Shown one piece after another: positions 49,861-59,379 of a stretch of 64,000 nucleotides of DNA (positions are counted from its first letter, which is position 1; the number at the start of each line of letters is the position of its first letter). The DNA comes from Salinibacillus xinjiangensis (GTDB lineage Bacteria > Bacillota > Bacilli > Bacillales > Alkalibacillaceae), in NCBI RefSeq assembly GCF_009649735.1, contig NZ_WJNH01000014.1, positions 1-64,000 of the forward strand, read 5' to 3'. A program made the translations under genes and the position numbers. The notes under the pieces are model-generated. The model made no database searches, was not told the origin of the DNA, and saw nothing but the letters and a program-made list of their open reading frames with translations.

Positions 49861-50061
49861 ATGGAGGCTAAAAAGCAGTTTGGATTACATGATCTTGTCG
49901 AGATGAAAAAACCTCACCCTTGTGGTACAAATCAGTGGAAAATTATTCGAATGGGTATGGACATTCGGATTAAGTGTGAGGGGTGCCAACATAGTGTCCT
50001 TATTCCGAGAAAAACCTTTGAAAAGAAAGTAAAAAAAATCATCGCTAAAGCAGAAGAATAA
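49861..50061 (+). CDS. yyzM: DUF951 protein YyzM
   Basis: A 66-aa protein of the DUF951 family (YyzM), unknown function, conserved upstream of ychF. It has HPCGTNQWKIIRMGMDIRIKCEGC, with three cysteines that look like a partial zinc-ribbon, and a basic C-terminus. The ATG at 49861 has AAGGAG 10 nt upstream; a longer frame from 49834 includes that site. parS site 3 lies just downstream. Confidence 0.92.
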   Translation: MEAKKQFGLHDLVEMKKPHPCGTNQWKIIRMGMDIRIKCEGCQHSVLIPRKTFEKKVKKIIAKAEE

Positions 50062-50066
50062 AAAAG

Positions 50067-50082
50067 TGTTTCACGTGAAACA
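50067..50082. other. parS site 3
   Basis: A third perfect TGTTTCACGTGAAACA palindrome, 6 bp after the yyzM stop codon. Confidence 0.97.
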
Positions 50083-50140
50083 TTGCGAAATTTACATAAT
50101 GATGATTTAAAATGAGACAAAATTAAATTTCCATGTTTGG

Positions 50141-50184
50141 AAAAGGTAAAAACAGTGCTTAATCATACTGTTTTTACCTTTTTT
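50141..50184 (+). terminator. Terminator of yyzM
   Basis: AAAAGGTAAAAACAGT pairs with ACTGTTTTTACCTTTT over 16 bp and ends in a T run. Confidence 0.88.
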
Positions 50185-50191
50185 GCAGGGG

Positions 50192-50220
50192 TTGTCTTTT
50201 AAGAAACGACTCTCTATAAT
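50192..50220 (+). promoter_or_regulatory. Promoter of ychF
   Basis: -35 TTGTCT (50192-50197) and -10 TATAAT (50215-50220) with a 17-bp spacer, about 50 bp before the ychF start. Confidence 0.75.
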
Positions 50221-50276
50221 TGGATTATCAACATAGAAAGTATTTGGGACGGATATAAAAGGAGTGGACTAGAACA

Positions 50277-51377
50277 ATGGCCTTAACAGCAGGAATCGTT
50301 GGACTACCCAACGTAGGAAAATCAACTTTATTCAATGCAATTACTCAAGCAGGGGCAGAAGCAGCCAATTACCCATTTGCGACCATTGATCCCAATGTTG
50401 GGATTGTAGAAGTACCAGATGATCGTCTTCAAAAGCTAACAGAATTAGTGAATCCTAAAAAGACTGTACCGACAGCTTTTGAATTCACCGATATTGCCGG
50501 TATTGTGAAAGGTGCAAGTAAGGGTGAAGGATTAGGGAACCAATTTTTGTCACATATTCGTCAAGTAGATGCGATTTGTCACGTTGTTCGTTGTTTTCAG
50601 GATGACAATATTACACACGTATCCGGTCAAGTAGATCCGATTGATGATATTGAAACCATTAACTTGGAATTAATCCTAGCTGACTTAGAAACCGTAACAA
50701 AAAGATTTCAACGTGTAGAGAAAATGGCTAAACAAAAAGATAAAAGTGCCATGGCTGAATATGAAGTTTTAAAGAAATTGAAGGAATCCTTTGAGGAAGA
50801 AACCCCTGCGAGAGCCATTGATTTCACAAAAGAGGAAATGGAGGTCATCAAATCCTTTCACTTGTTAACGATAAAACCTGTTCTTTACGTAGCAAATGTA
50901 GGGGAAGATGAAATTCAGAATCCAGATGAGAATCAAAACCTTCAAGCAGTAAAAGAATATGCAGCTAAAGAGGGTTCTGATGTAATTACCGTTTGTGCGA
51001 AAGTGGAATCGGAAATTGCTGAACTTGATGGAGAAGAAAAGGAAATGTTTTTAGAGGAACTAGGCATTACTGAATCAGGTCTTGATCAATTAATTAAAGC
51101 ATCCTATCATATGCTTGGACTTGCTACTTATTTTACAGCAGGTGAAAAAGAAGTTCGTGCCTGGACATTTAAAAAAGGAATGAAGGCACCACAAGCTGCT
51201 GGTGTCATTCACAGTGACTTTGAGAGAGGATTTATCCGTGCAGAAACGGTTGCCTATGATGACCTAGTAGCTGCTGGATCTATGACAGCCGCGAAGGAAC
51301 AAGGGAAAGTAAGATCAGAAGGTAAAGAATACATTGTTCAAGATGGAGATGTCATTCTATTTAGATTTAATGTATAA
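50277..51377 (+). CDS. ychF: Redox-regulated ATPase YchF (Obg family)
   Basis: A universally conserved Obg-family P-loop protein that prefers ATP and associates with ribosomes. The 366-aa protein has GLPNVGKSTLFNAIT, the DIAG switch (FTDIAGIVKGAS), the altered G4 region (LYVANV instead of NKxD) that explains ATP use, a coiled-coil insert and a C-terminal TGS domain (LATYFTAGEKEVRAW...). It has its own promoter ahead of rpsF. Confidence 0.98.
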   Translation: MALTAGIVGLPNVGKSTLFNAITQAGAEAANYPFATIDPNVGIVEVPDDRLQKLTELVNPKKTVPTAFEFTDIAGIVKGASKGEGLGNQFLSHIRQVDAICHVVRCFQDDNITHVSGQVDPIDDIETINLELILADLETVTKRFQRVEKMAKQKDKSAMAEYEVLKKLKESFEEETPARAIDFTKEEMEVIKSFHLLTIKPVLYVANVGEDEIQNPDENQNLQAVKEYAAKEGSDVITVCAKVESEIAELDGEEKEMFLEELGITESGLDQLIKASYHMLGLATYFTAGEKEVRAWTFKKGMKAPQAAGVIHSDFERGFIRAETVAYDDLVAAGSMTAAKEQGKVRSEGKEYIVQDGDVILFRFNV

Positions 51378-51390
51378 TCTATCTTTGCTA

Positions 51391-51419
51391 TTGTGAAAGA
51401 CAAGATTTTTTGCTATAAT
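51391..51419 (+). promoter_or_regulatory. Promoter of rpsF-ssbA-rpsR
   Basis: -35 TTGTGA (51391-51396) and a consensus -10 TATAAT (51414-51419) with a 17-bp spacer. Confidence 0.8.
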
Positions 51420-51429
51420 ACATCATTGT

Positions 51430-51480
51430 GAGTAATTACGTAAATTACTCCTTGCTCCTATTGAGGAGCCGTTAAGTCCA
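51430..51480 (+). promoter_or_regulatory. Putative S6:S18-binding leader of rpsF
   Basis: The leader has a hairpin GAGTAATT/AAATTACTC, then GCTCCT/AGGAGC followed by CCG. A conserved CCG next to a short stem is the mark of the rpsF leader motif bound by the S6:S18 dimer for autoregulation. Matched by eye. Confidence 0.5.
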
Positions 51481-51497
51481 AAAGGAGGTGAAGACGG

Positions 51498-51785
51498 ATG
51501 AATAAATACGAAATCATGTACATCATCCGCCCAGACGTTGATGAGGAGACTCAAAAGGCAGTTGCTGAGCGCTTCAACACTGTGCTAACAGACAATGGTG
51601 CGGAGATCGAAAAAGTAAATGAAATCGGTAAGCGTCGTTTAGCTTATGAAATTAACGATTATCGTGAAGGTTTTTACGTTGTTGTTAACTTCTCAAGCGA
51701 TGCTACTGCTATTAATGAATTTGAACGTCAAGCTAAGTATTCTGACGATATAATTCGCCATATGGCTATTCGTGAAGAAGATTAA
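51498..51785 (+). CDS. rpsF: 30S ribosomal protein S6
   Basis: A 95-aa ribosomal protein that binds 16S rRNA with S18. The [17 protein letters not shown] start and [22 protein letters not shown] are invariant features. AAAGGAGGTG precedes the ATG. First gene of the rpsF-ssbA-rpsR operon. Confidence 0.98.
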   Translation: MNKYEIMYIIRPDVDEETQKAVAERFNTVLTDNGAEIEKVNEIGKRRLAYEINDYREGFYVVVNFSSDATAINEFERQAKYSDDIIRHMAIREED

Positions 51786-51800
51786 TAAGGAGTGATTCTG

Positions 51801-52268
51801 ATGATGAATCGTGTCGTTCTTGTAGGAAGATTAACTAAGGATCCTGAATTGCGATATACACCGAATGGGGTTGCTGTAGCAAATTTCACAGTTGCTTGTA
51901 ACCGTCCTTTCTCAAATCAACAAGGAAATCGTGAAGCTGATTTCATCAATTGTGTGGTTTGGAGAAGAACAGCGGAAAACCTTGCCAACTTTATGAAAAA
52001 AGGGAGCCTTATTGGTGTAGATGGTCGCATTCAAACAAGGAGCTTTGACAACCAAGAAGGAAGAAGAATCTTTATGACGGAAGTCTTAGCGGAAAACATA
52101 CAGTTTTTAGAATCTAAGGGATCTTCACAGGGTGGCAGTGGTTCATCAGGTTTCCAAACTAGACAGAATCCTCCGCAGGAACAAAATCGTCCTAACGATT
52201 ATGAGGATAACCCATTTGAAAATAGTGGGGAACCTATTGACCTATCAGACGATGATCTACCATTTTAA
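51801..52268 (+). CDS. ssbA: Single-stranded DNA-binding protein SsbA
   Basis: The essential SSB that coats single-stranded DNA and recruits replication and repair partners. The 155-aa protein has the OB-fold start [22 protein letters not shown], a glycine/glutamine-rich linker and the acidic tip [11 protein letters not shown] that binds partner proteins. The start is the ATG at 51801, with AAGGAG 8 nt upstream. Confidence 0.98.
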   Translation: MMNRVVLVGRLTKDPELRYTPNGVAVANFTVACNRPFSNQQGNREADFINCVVWRRTAENLANFMKKGSLIGVDGRIQTRSFDNQEGRRIFMTEVLAENIQFLESKGSSQGGSGSSGFQTRQNPPQEQNRPNDYEDNPFENSGEPIDLSDDDLPF

Positions 52269-52323
52269 AATTATAAATGTCTAGCTACAACGCCCAACGC
52301 ATTTCTAATAAGGAGGGATAAGC

Positions 52324-52548
52324 ATGGCTCGTCGTGGACGTAAGCGTAAAAAGGTGTGTTATTTTACAGCGAACGGAATTACACACATTGATTACAAAGA
52401 TGTAGACTTACTAAAGAAATTCATTTCTGAGCGTGGTAAAATTCTACCTCGTCGTGTAACTGGTACATCTGCTAAGTATCAACGTAAATTAACGATTGCA
52501 ATCAAACGTGCTCGCCAAATGGCACTTTTACCATATGTGAACGATTAA
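52324..52548 (+). CDS. rpsR: 30S ribosomal protein S18
   Basis: A 74-aa basic protein with the conserved [34 protein letters not shown] core and [12 protein letters not shown] end. Last gene of the rpsF operon, behind AAGGAGGG. Confidence 0.98.
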   Translation: MARRGRKRKKVCYFTANGITHIDYKDVDLLKKFISERGKILPRRVTGTSAKYQRKLTIAIKRARQMALLPYVND

Positions 52549-52557
52549 GTTAAAGAG

Positions 52558-52597
52558 GCATAATGGAAGAATTTTTTTCTTCCATTATGCTTTTTTT
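52558..52597 (+). terminator. Terminator of rpsF-ssbA-rpsR
   Basis: A 14-bp perfect stem GCATAATGGAAGAA/TTCTTCCATTATGC followed by seven Ts. Confidence 0.95.
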
Positions 52598-52740
52598 ACA
52601 CTAACAGTATTTTTAAAATTTTATTGGTCTATAGTTAATAGGTAGAGTGGTACGCTAGAACAAGTAATCATTTTTTACATGAAGCTGTGGTACTGATAAT
52701 ATATAATAATAATCGTTATATTTGCGAATGAGGTGCAAGA

Positions 52741-53676
52741 ATGAAAAAGTCGAATGTAATAACAGAAGGGGCACTCTTTTCTGGGATATTTATAGTACTA
52801 TTACTGTTAACCTTATTTGTTCCAGTAATAGGTTTTTTCTCTATGTTTTTAACTCCCATACCTTTTATGGTCTTTACCTATAAAAATGGTATTAAACCTG
52901 GCTTAATGATGGCAGTTGTTTCTATTTTGTTGGCAACCATATTAGCTACTGTACTTTCCTTGCCTTTAGCCCTTATGGCAGCATTTGGAGGTATAACCAT
53001 TGGTGCCAGTCTTTACTTGAAAAAATCAACTTATGAAACATGGGCACTAGGGTCAGTCGCGTTTGGTATTGGTTTTATGGCAGTCGTGTTTCTTGGCCAG
53101 TGGTTATTTGAATTAAATATGGTTCAGGAGATTAATCTTCTTGTAGAGCAGTCGCTTCAAACAAGTAAGCAACTCATGGAGCAATTTGATAACACAGAAG
53201 AAAGTATACAGCTTCTTGAAGAACAAATGGATCAAATCATATACTTAATCCCAACTTTGATTGGATTTCTTGGTATATTTTATGCCTTTATAACAATATG
53301 GATTGGCTTTAAAATGATAAATAGGTTAGAGAAGCGTTCTTTATCATTTCCTCCATTTCGAAAATTTAGCTTACCAATCTCTGCTGTATGGGTTTATCTA
53401 ATTGCTATGGTCTTGACATGGGTATTTCCTGAAGAGGGGAGTGTAATGAATCAAGCATTCATTAACATTTTAACCTTAACGGGCTATCTGTTCGTCATTC
53501 AAGGTCTAGCCTTTATTTTTTATTATGTTCATGTTAAAAACAAATCAAAAGGTATCGCTATTGCAGCTATTATTGTTGCAATCTTATTGCCGTTTTTCCT
53601 TTATCCATTACGAATTTTAGGTATAATTGATTTAGGCTTTAATTTACGTGAGCGATTAACCCCGAATAAAGAGTAG
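52741..53676 (+). CDS. yybS: YybS family membrane protein (DUF2232)
   Basis: A 311-aa integral membrane protein of the DUF2232/YybS family, found upstream of gdpP in Bacillaceae and reminiscent of the S component of ECF transporters. About eight hydrophobic segments are visible, with a hydrophilic stretch near residues 125-165. The N-terminus MKKSNVITEGALFSGIFIVLL is typical. Function unproven. It is 31 nt upstream of gdpP and probably co-transcribed. Confidence 0.9.
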   Translation: MKKSNVITEGALFSGIFIVLLLLTLFVPVIGFFSMFLTPIPFMVFTYKNGIKPGLMMAVVSILLATILATVLSLPLALMAAFGGITIGASLYLKKSTYETWALGSVAFGIGFMAVVFLGQWLFELNMVQEINLLVEQSLQTSKQLMEQFDNTEESIQLLEEQMDQIIYLIPTLIGFLGIFYAFITIWIGFKMINRLEKRSLSFPPFRKFSLPISAVWVYLIAMVLTWVFPEEGSVMNQAFINILTLTGYLFVIQGLAFIFYYVHVKNKSKGIAIAAIIVAILLPFFLYPLRILGIIDLGFNLRERLTPNKE

Positions 53677-53707
53677 CGTGAATGGAAGGGTTAGGAGATG
53701 ACTTTAT

Positions 53708-55684
53708 ATGTCTAATCTGTTTAAAAAGACATCAATAAACAACCACATATGGGCAATTTATGGTCTGTCCCTCATATTTTTAGGTTTTATTTTTTACTTT
53801 AACTGGATAATTGGGGCTGTAATGACCATTTTATTGGCTATTACGCTTTATAACAGTGTTCGAACTGAAAAACAATTACAAAACGACGCTGAAGAGTATA
53901 TTGCCACCTTATCTTATCGAGTAAAAAAGGTAGGGGAAGAGGCACTTAACGAAATGCCAATTGGAATCGTTCTGTTCAGTGAGGAATATGAAATTGAGTG
54001 GGCAAATCCATACGTAAACCTATTCTCAGCCGAAGATACAATCGTAGGCAACGACCTAAGTCAAATTTCAAGTAAATTAATAACAGGTATTAAAGAAAAT
54101 AAGAGTGAGATTTGGTTTGATTATTATGATCGCAGCTTTAAAGCTATCGTTAAAAAAGAAGAACGACTCATTTATTTCTTTGATAAAACAGAGCAGGTTG
54201 AAATTGAAACTTTATATGAAAATGATCAAACGGTCTTAGCTATTATCTTTTTAGATAACTATGAAGAAATTACACAAGCAATGGATGATACGACGAAAAG
54301 TCATTTGAACTCGAAAATGACGTCCATTTTAAATGAATGGTCAAGTCAGTATGATATCTATCTAAAACGAACTTCTCAGGAGCGCTTTTTAGCTGTCATG
54401 AATCAAGAAATTCTAGAGCAGTTAGAAAAAATGAAATTTGAAGTGCTTGATGAGGTTAGAGAGCTTATCTCCGAAAAAAATGTTCCTTTAACATTGAGTA
54501 TTGGAATTGGTAAAGGGCCAAATTCAACCCTTCGTGAACTAGGAGATTTAGCACAATCTAGTTTAGATCTCGCCCTAGGACGTGGTGGGGACCAGGTTGC
54601 AATTAAAGATGAAAGTGGAAAGGTTAACTTCTATGGAGGTAAAACCAATCCAATGGAAAAACGAACAAGGGTCCGTGCCAGAGTTATTTCTCATGCACTA
54701 AAGGAATTAGTTAAAGAAAGTGAAAAAGTCATTATCATGGGTCATAAAAACCCGGATATGGATTCCTTAGGAGCGTGTATTGGGATATTAAAGGTCGCAC
54801 AGGCCAATGACAAGGATGGCTTTGTTGTTTTTGATCCGAATGGCGAAAATACAGGTGTTCAAAAGCTTATTGAAGCCATTCAAGATGATGAGTCATTACC
54901 TCAATGGCTGATCTCTCCAGATGATGCAATGGATATTGTGACGAAAAACACCCTTGTAGTCGTGGTAGATACTCATAAGCCTTCCCTTGTGATGGATGAC
55001 AGGCTGTTAACGAAAACAGACCATGTTGTGGTGATTGACCATCACAGAAGGGCAGAGGAGTTTATTAAAGACCCTACCTTGGTTTATATGGAACCTTATG
55101 CTTCATCAACGGCAGAATTGGTTACAGAGCTCTTAGAATATCAACCAAGTAGTTTGAAATTAAATATGATTGAAGCAACAGCTTTACTTGCTGGGATTAT
55201 TGTAGACACGAAATACTTCACATTAAGAACGGGATCTCGTACATTTGATGCAGCCTCCTATTTACGCTCTAAGGGTGCAGACACAGTCGTTGTACAAAAA
55301 CTGATGAAGGAAGATTTAGATGTTTACGTGAAGCGCAGTAAGCTGATTGAGAATGCTAGAGTTTACCGAGATGGCATTGCAATAGTGAAGGCTCATGAGG
55401 GTGAATTCTATGGTCCAATTTTAATTGCTCAGGCAGCGGATACCTTATTAACAATGAGTGGTATTAAAGCATCATTCGTTATTTCAGCCAGAGATGATGG
55501 TAAAATTGGAGTTAGTGCCCGTTCCTTAGGTGATATTAACGTGCAAGTTATTATGGAAAATATGAATGGCGGTGGACATTTAACAAATGCCGCAACTCAG
55601 CTTGAAGATACAAATGTTCATGAGGTTGAAGAGCAACTAAAAGAAATTATAGATGAATATATGGAAGGGAGAGCTGAACAATGA
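53708..55684 (+). CDS. gdpP: Cyclic-di-AMP phosphodiesterase GdpP
   Basis: Hydrolyses c-di-AMP to pApA, so controlling potassium and wall homeostasis. The 658-aa protein has two N-terminal spans (about residues 12-50), a PAS-like domain, a degenerate GGDEF domain (GRGGDQ region) and a DHH-DHHA1 module with [18 protein letters not shown] and [11 protein letters not shown]. All catalytic DHH motifs are intact. It overlaps rplI by 4 nt. Confidence 0.97.
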   Translation: MSNLFKKTSINNHIWAIYGLSLIFLGFIFYFNWIIGAVMTILLAITLYNSVRTEKQLQNDAEEYIATLSYRVKKVGEEALNEMPIGIVLFSEEYEIEWANPYVNLFSAEDTIVGNDLSQISSKLITGIKENKSEIWFDYYDRSFKAIVKKEERLIYFFDKTEQVEIETLYENDQTVLAIIFLDNYEEITQAMDDTTKSHLNSKMTSILNEWSSQYDIYLKRTSQERFLAVMNQEILEQLEKMKFEVLDEVRELISEKNVPLTLSIGIGKGPNSTLRELGDLAQSSLDLALGRGGDQVAIKDESGKVNFYGGKTNPMEKRTRVRARVISHALKELVKESEKVIIMGHKNPDMDSLGACIGILKVAQANDKDGFVVFDPNGENTGVQKLIEAIQDDESLPQWLISPDDAMDIVTKNTLVVVVDTHKPSLVMDDRLLTKTDHVVVIDHHRRAEEFIKDPTLVYMEPYASSTAELVTELLEYQPSSLKLNMIEATALLAGIIVDTKYFTLRTGSRTFDAASYLRSKGADTVVVQKLMKEDLDVYVKRSKLIENARVYRDGIAIVKAHEGEFYGPILIAQAADTLLTMSGIKASFVISARDDGKIGVSARSLGDINVQVIMENMNGGGHLTNAATQLEDTNVHEVEEQLKEIIDEYMEGRAEQ

Positions 55685-56127
55685 AGGTCATTTTTAACAA
55701 AGATGTAAAAGGAAAAGGGAAAAAAGGTGAAGTAAAAGATGTCGCTGAAGGATATGCCCGTAATTATTTGTTAAAAAATAACTTAGCCGTAGAGGCAACA
55801 AAAGCAAATTTAAGTGCATTAGAGGGCAAGAAGAACAAAGAAAAGAAGCTTGAGCAGGAAGAGTTGGACGAAGCCAAAAAGCTTAAAGAAACGTTAGCTA
55901 ACCTCACCGTAGAATTGAAGGCAAAAGCAGGTGAAGGTGGTCGTTTATTTGGGTCTATTACGAGTAAGCAAATTGGAGATCAGCTAAAAAAGGCTCATAA
56001 TATAAAAATTGATAAGCGTAAAATTGAACTTGATCAACCAATTCGTGCTTTAGGGTATACGAATGTACCGGTTAAACTACATCCTGAAGTCACAGGAACC
56101 ATTAAAGTACACGTTGGGGAGAAATAG
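55681..56127 (+). CDS. rplI: 50S ribosomal protein L9
   Basis: A 148-aa two-domain ribosomal protein. The N-terminal domain ([21 protein letters not shown]...[13 protein letters not shown]) is joined by a long helix to the C-terminal domain ([17 protein letters not shown]). Coupled to gdpP (ATGA overlap) and 29 nt before dnaC. Confidence 0.98.
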   Translation: MKVIFNKDVKGKGKKGEVKDVAEGYARNYLLKNNLAVEATKANLSALEGKKNKEKKLEQEELDEAKKLKETLANLTVELKAKAGEGGRLFGSITSKQIGDQLKKAHNIKIDKRKIELDQPIRALGYTNVPVKLHPEVTGTIKVHVGEK

Positions 56128-56156
56128 ATGACCTCATCTGAAAGGGGAAACTTGTT

Positions 56157-57521
56157 TTGAGTGAGCTATGGAATGATCGTACACCACCACATAATATTGA
56201 AGCAGAACAAGCTGTCATTGGTGCGATCTTTTTGGAACCACAGGCGATCGTTACAGCTTCGGAAATATTAGTACCTGAAGATTTCTATCGAGCGAGTCAC
56301 CATAAAATCTTTGAAATGATGCTACATCTATCAGATAAGGGTGACCCAATTGATTTAGTCACCATTACAACATTATTATCAAATAAGAAGCTATTAGATG
56401 ATGTTGGTGGTGTTTCTTATTTAAGTGATTTGGCCAATTCAGTACCAACGGCAGCAAATATTGAGTACTATGCTAGAATTGTAGAAGAGAAATCAACATT
56501 AAGACGGCTGATTTCAACGGCAACTAATATTGTACAAACAAGTTTTTCTGAGGAAGAAGAAGTAACAAGCATTTTAGATGATGCTGAAAAGAATATTTTA
56601 GAAGTTTCACAACAGAAGAATTCTGGTAAATTTAAAAATATAAAAGATGTTTTAATTGATGTTTATGATAATATTGAACAACTGCACCATCAGGATGCAG
56701 AGGTAACAGGTGTAGCCACAGGTTTTAAGGAACTTGATAAAATCACTTCAGGATTCCAAAAGAATGACTTAATTATCATTGCTGCACGTCCTTCTGTAGG
56801 GAAAACGGCTTTTGCCCTAAATATTGCGCAAAATGTGTCCATTCATACCCAAGAGAATGTTGCGATCTTTAGTTTAGAGATGGGTGCAGACCAGCTTGTG
56901 ATGCGTATGCTATGTGCGGAGGGAAATATCGATGCTCAACGGCTAAGAACGGGAAGTATGACCCCTGAAGATTGGGGAAAGCTTACAATGGCCATGGGAA
57001 GTCTATCAAATGCAGGAATCTATATTGATGATACACCAGGTATAAAGGTGAATGAAATACGTTCTAAATGCCGCCGTTTAAAGCAAGAAAGCGGACTTGG
57101 AATGATTTTAATAGATTATTTACAGCTTATTCAAGGAAATAGTAGAAGTGGTGAAAACCGCCAACAGGAAGTTTCAGAGATTTCAAGACAGCTAAAGGCT
57201 CTTGCTAGAGAACTAGAAGTGCCGCTTATTGCCTTATCTCAGCTTTCACGTGGTGTAGAATCTCGTCAGGATAAACGACCAATTATGTCCGATATCCGTG
57301 AATCAGGAAGTATTGAGCAGGATGCAGACGTCATTGGCTTCCTTTATCGTGATGATTACTATAATCGTGAGGATTCAGAGAAGGAAAATATTATTGAAAT
57401 TATTTTGGCTAAACAGCGGAATGGTCCAGTTGGTACGGTTGAACTGGCTTTTGTGAAGGAATATAACAAGTTTGTTAATTTAGACCATAAGTATAGCCAA
57501 GAGGAAATACCACCCGCATAA
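56157..57521 (+). CDS. dnaC: Replicative DNA helicase (DnaB family, called DnaC in Bacillus)
   Basis: The hexameric 5'-3' helicase loaded at oriC. The 454-aa protein has the N-terminal DnaB domain (PHNIEAEQAVIGAIFLEP) and a RecA-like C-terminal domain with Walker A ARPSVGKTAF, Walker B ILIDYLQLI and the arginine-containing DIRESGSIEQDADV motif. The start is a TTG with AAGGGG 9 nt upstream. A terminator follows. Confidence 0.98.
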   Translation: MSELWNDRTPPHNIEAEQAVIGAIFLEPQAIVTASEILVPEDFYRASHHKIFEMMLHLSDKGDPIDLVTITTLLSNKKLLDDVGGVSYLSDLANSVPTAANIEYYARIVEEKSTLRRLISTATNIVQTSFSEEEEVTSILDDAEKNILEVSQQKNSGKFKNIKDVLIDVYDNIEQLHHQDAEVTGVATGFKELDKITSGFQKNDLIIIAARPSVGKTAFALNIAQNVSIHTQENVAIFSLEMGADQLVMRMLCAEGNIDAQRLRTGSMTPEDWGKLTMAMGSLSNAGIYIDDTPGIKVNEIRSKCRRLKQESGLGMILIDYLQLIQGNSRSGENRQQEVSEISRQLKALARELEVPLIALSQLSRGVESRQDKRPIMSDIRESGSIEQDADVIGFLYRDDYYNREDSEKENIIEIILAKQRNGPVGTVELAFVKEYNKFVNLDHKYSQEEIPPA

Positions 57522-57523
57522 GA

Positions 57524-57558
57524 AACCCAAATCAGAGATGATTTGGGTTCTTTTTTTA
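57524..57558 (+). terminator. Terminator of yybS-gdpP-rplI-dnaC
   Basis: AACCCAAATCA pairs with TGATTTGGGTT and is followed by CTTTTTTT. Confidence 0.93.
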
Positions 57559-57594
57559 TATAATTGGGCAGAGCTATAAATAGGAATATCTGGT

Positions 57595-57638
57595 CAATTC
57601 GAACGAATTTAATATTATGAACAATAATGTTCGGTTTG
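57595..57638. promoter_or_regulatory. PurR box pair upstream of purA
   Basis: Two inverted PurBox-like sites: a weaker one around CGAAC at 57600-57604, and a strong one at 57626-57637 that reads AAACCGAACATT on the minus strand, fitting the consensus AWWWCCGAACWWT. Their 18-bp separation is close to the 16-17 bp usual in B. subtilis. They lie just upstream of the purA promoter. Confidence 0.7.
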
Positions 57639-57641
57639 AGC

Positions 57642-57671
57642 TTGACTATGTTTTTGTTCCATTGGTAAAAT
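57642..57671 (+). promoter_or_regulatory. Promoter of purA
   Basis: -35 TTGACT (57642-57647) and -10 TAAAAT (57666-57671) with an 18-bp spacer, directly after the PurR boxes. Confidence 0.7.
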
Positions 57672-57717
57672 TATGGTTAGTGTTAGAATTGATTTGTAAA
57701 TCATTCGGAGGTGCGTT

Positions 57718-59007
57718 ATGACAACAGCAGTAGTAGTTGGTACACAATGGGGCGATGAAGGAAAAGGAAAAATAACAGACTTTTTATCTAAACAAGCTCA
57801 TGTTGTGGCTCGTTATCAAGGCGGCAATAATGCAGGTCACACCATAAAGTTTAATGGTGAAACATATAAATTACATTTGATTCCTTCAGGGATTTTTTAT
57901 GAAGATAAAATTTGTGTAATGGGGAATGGCTTAGTAATTAACCCGAAAGCACTATTAGATGAGATGGCCTATTTAAAGGAACGGAACATTACACTTGATA
58001 ATTTAAAAATTAGTGACCGTGCTCATGTTATTTTGCCTTATCATATGAAATTAGATGAGCTGCAAGAACAAAGCAAGGGTGATCAAAAAATTGGAACGAC
58101 GAAAAAAGGGATTGGTCCAGCCTATACTGATAAAGCATCTCGAGTTGGGATTCGAATTGCTGATTTATTAGATAAGGATATTTTTTGGGCTAAACTGAAG
58201 TCAAACCTAGAAGAAAAAAATCTGTTGTTTGAGAAAATTTATGAAACAGATCCAATGAATATTGAAGAAATATTTGAGGAGTATTACGCATATGGTCAGC
58301 AAATTGCTTCTTATGTTTGTGACACTTCTGTTATCTTAAATGAAGCAGCGGATGATGATGAGGATATTTTGTTTGAAGGGGCGCAAGGGGTTATGCTTGA
58401 TATTGATCAAGGAACCTATCCTTTCGTAACATCTTCTAATCCTACTGCCGGTGGTGTTACTGTAGGTTCAGGCTTAGGGCCATCCAAAATCCATCGAGTA
58501 ATGGGAGTGTCCAAGGCTTATACAACAAGAGTAGGTGATGGTCCTTTCCCAACCGAGTTACATGATGAGATTGGGAATCAAATTAGAGAGGTTGGACGTG
58601 AATATGGAACTACTACTGGACGTCCAAGACGTGTTGGCTGGTTTGATACGGTTGTAATTCGGCATGCGAAACGAGTAAGTGGCATAACCGATCTTTCCCT
58701 AAATTCAATTGATGTATTGACTGGAATTGAAACATTAAAAATTTGCATAGCCTATCAATATAAAGGGGAAAAGATTGATGAATATCCGGCAAGCTTAAAT
58801 GTGCTTGCTGAATGTGAGCCGATTTATGAAGAATTACCAGGTTGGACGGAAGATATTACAGGTGTTCAATCACTTGATGACTTACCTGAGAACGCTAAAA
58901 AATATGTCCAGCGCGTATCTGAATTAACAGGTATTCCAATCGCTATCTTTTCAGTTGGCCCAGATCGCAGTCAAACAAATGTTTTAAAGGATATTTATAA
59001 TAGCTAA
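57718..59007 (+). CDS. purA: Adenylosuccinate synthetase
   Basis: Converts IMP and aspartate to adenylosuccinate using GTP, the first committed step to AMP. The 429-aa protein has the GTP-binding [11 protein letters not shown], the IMP-binding GGNNAGHT and [11 protein letters not shown], and the C-terminal SVGPDRSQT. Single gene, PurR-type control upstream, terminator downstream, as in B. subtilis. Confidence 0.98.
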   Translation: MTTAVVVGTQWGDEGKGKITDFLSKQAHVVARYQGGNNAGHTIKFNGETYKLHLIPSGIFYEDKICVMGNGLVINPKALLDEMAYLKERNITLDNLKISDRAHVILPYHMKLDELQEQSKGDQKIGTTKKGIGPAYTDKASRVGIRIADLLDKDIFWAKLKSNLEEKNLLFEKIYETDPMNIEEIFEEYYAYGQQIASYVCDTSVILNEAADDDEDILFEGAQGVMLDIDQGTYPFVTSSNPTAGGVTVGSGLGPSKIHRVMGVSKAYTTRVGDGPFPTELHDEIGNQIREVGREYGTTTGRPRRVGWFDTVVIRHAKRVSGITDLSLNSIDVLTGIETLKICIAYQYKGEKIDEYPASLNVLAECEPIYEELPGWTEDITGVQSLDDLPENAKKYVQRVSELTGIPIAIFSVGPDRSQTNVLKDIYNS

Positions 59008-59018
59008 ACCCATTATCT

Positions 59019-59056
59019 AAAGGCAAAACGCTAAAATCGTTTTGCCTTTTATTTTT
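59019..59056 (+). terminator. Terminator of purA
   Basis: AAAGGCAAAACG pairs with CGTTTTGCCTTT and is followed by TATTTTT. Confidence 0.92.
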
Positions 59057-59080
59057 GACATATAAGACTTTTAGGTTACC

Positions 59081-59120
59081 ATCGACATTCGCCATTAATG
59101 GTGAAAATCGTATTTTTCTA
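59081..59120 (+). repeat. Palindromic repeat with T-rich tail, copy 2
   Basis: An imperfect inverted repeat CGACATTCGCCAT/ATGGTGAAAATCG (59083-59110), two mismatches and one G-T pair, is followed by TATTTTTCTAA. Sequence and tail match the palindrome at 8282-8324 read on the minus strand. It lies 60 bp past purA, beyond the purA terminator. The rest of the spacer to the M23 gene is very AT-rich. Confidence 0.7.
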
Positions 59121-59273
59121 AACAAATTATAGGTAAAAACTGCAGAAAAAGTGCAATATAATATGTTGATATGAAAATTTGTAATATTTTTGCAACATTT
59201 TACTGTCGAATTATATAAAATAGAATCGACTTAACGCGAATTAAGCCCTGTTTTAATGACAAATTTCAAATAA

Positions 59274-59301
59274 TTTACATTAGTTATACAAGTATATTAC
59301 A
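59274..59301 (-). promoter_or_regulatory. Possible WalR-type binding site (three repeats)
   Basis: On the minus strand TGTAAT, TGTATA and TGTAAA follow each other with exactly 5 bp between them (59296-59301, 59285-59290, 59274-59279). The WalR consensus is TGTWAH-N5-TGTWAH; the outer two fit and the middle one deviates at one position. It lies about 100 bp upstream of the M23 gene. Confidence 0.4.
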
Positions 59302-59336
59302 TTTATACCATTACTATTTATATATCTAGTCATATT

Positions 59337-59379
59337 GTGGTAGATTAGTAGCGTAGCCAGTTTATATAGAATCTACCAC
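59337..59379 (+). other. Inverted repeat in the leader region of the M23 gene
   Basis: GTGGTAGATT (59337-59346) and AATCTACCAC (59370-59379) are perfect 10-bp arms around a 23-nt loop, 20 bp before the first possible start codon. A weak promoter-like pair TTATAT-17-TATAAA overlaps its right arm. Function unknown. Confidence 0.5.
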
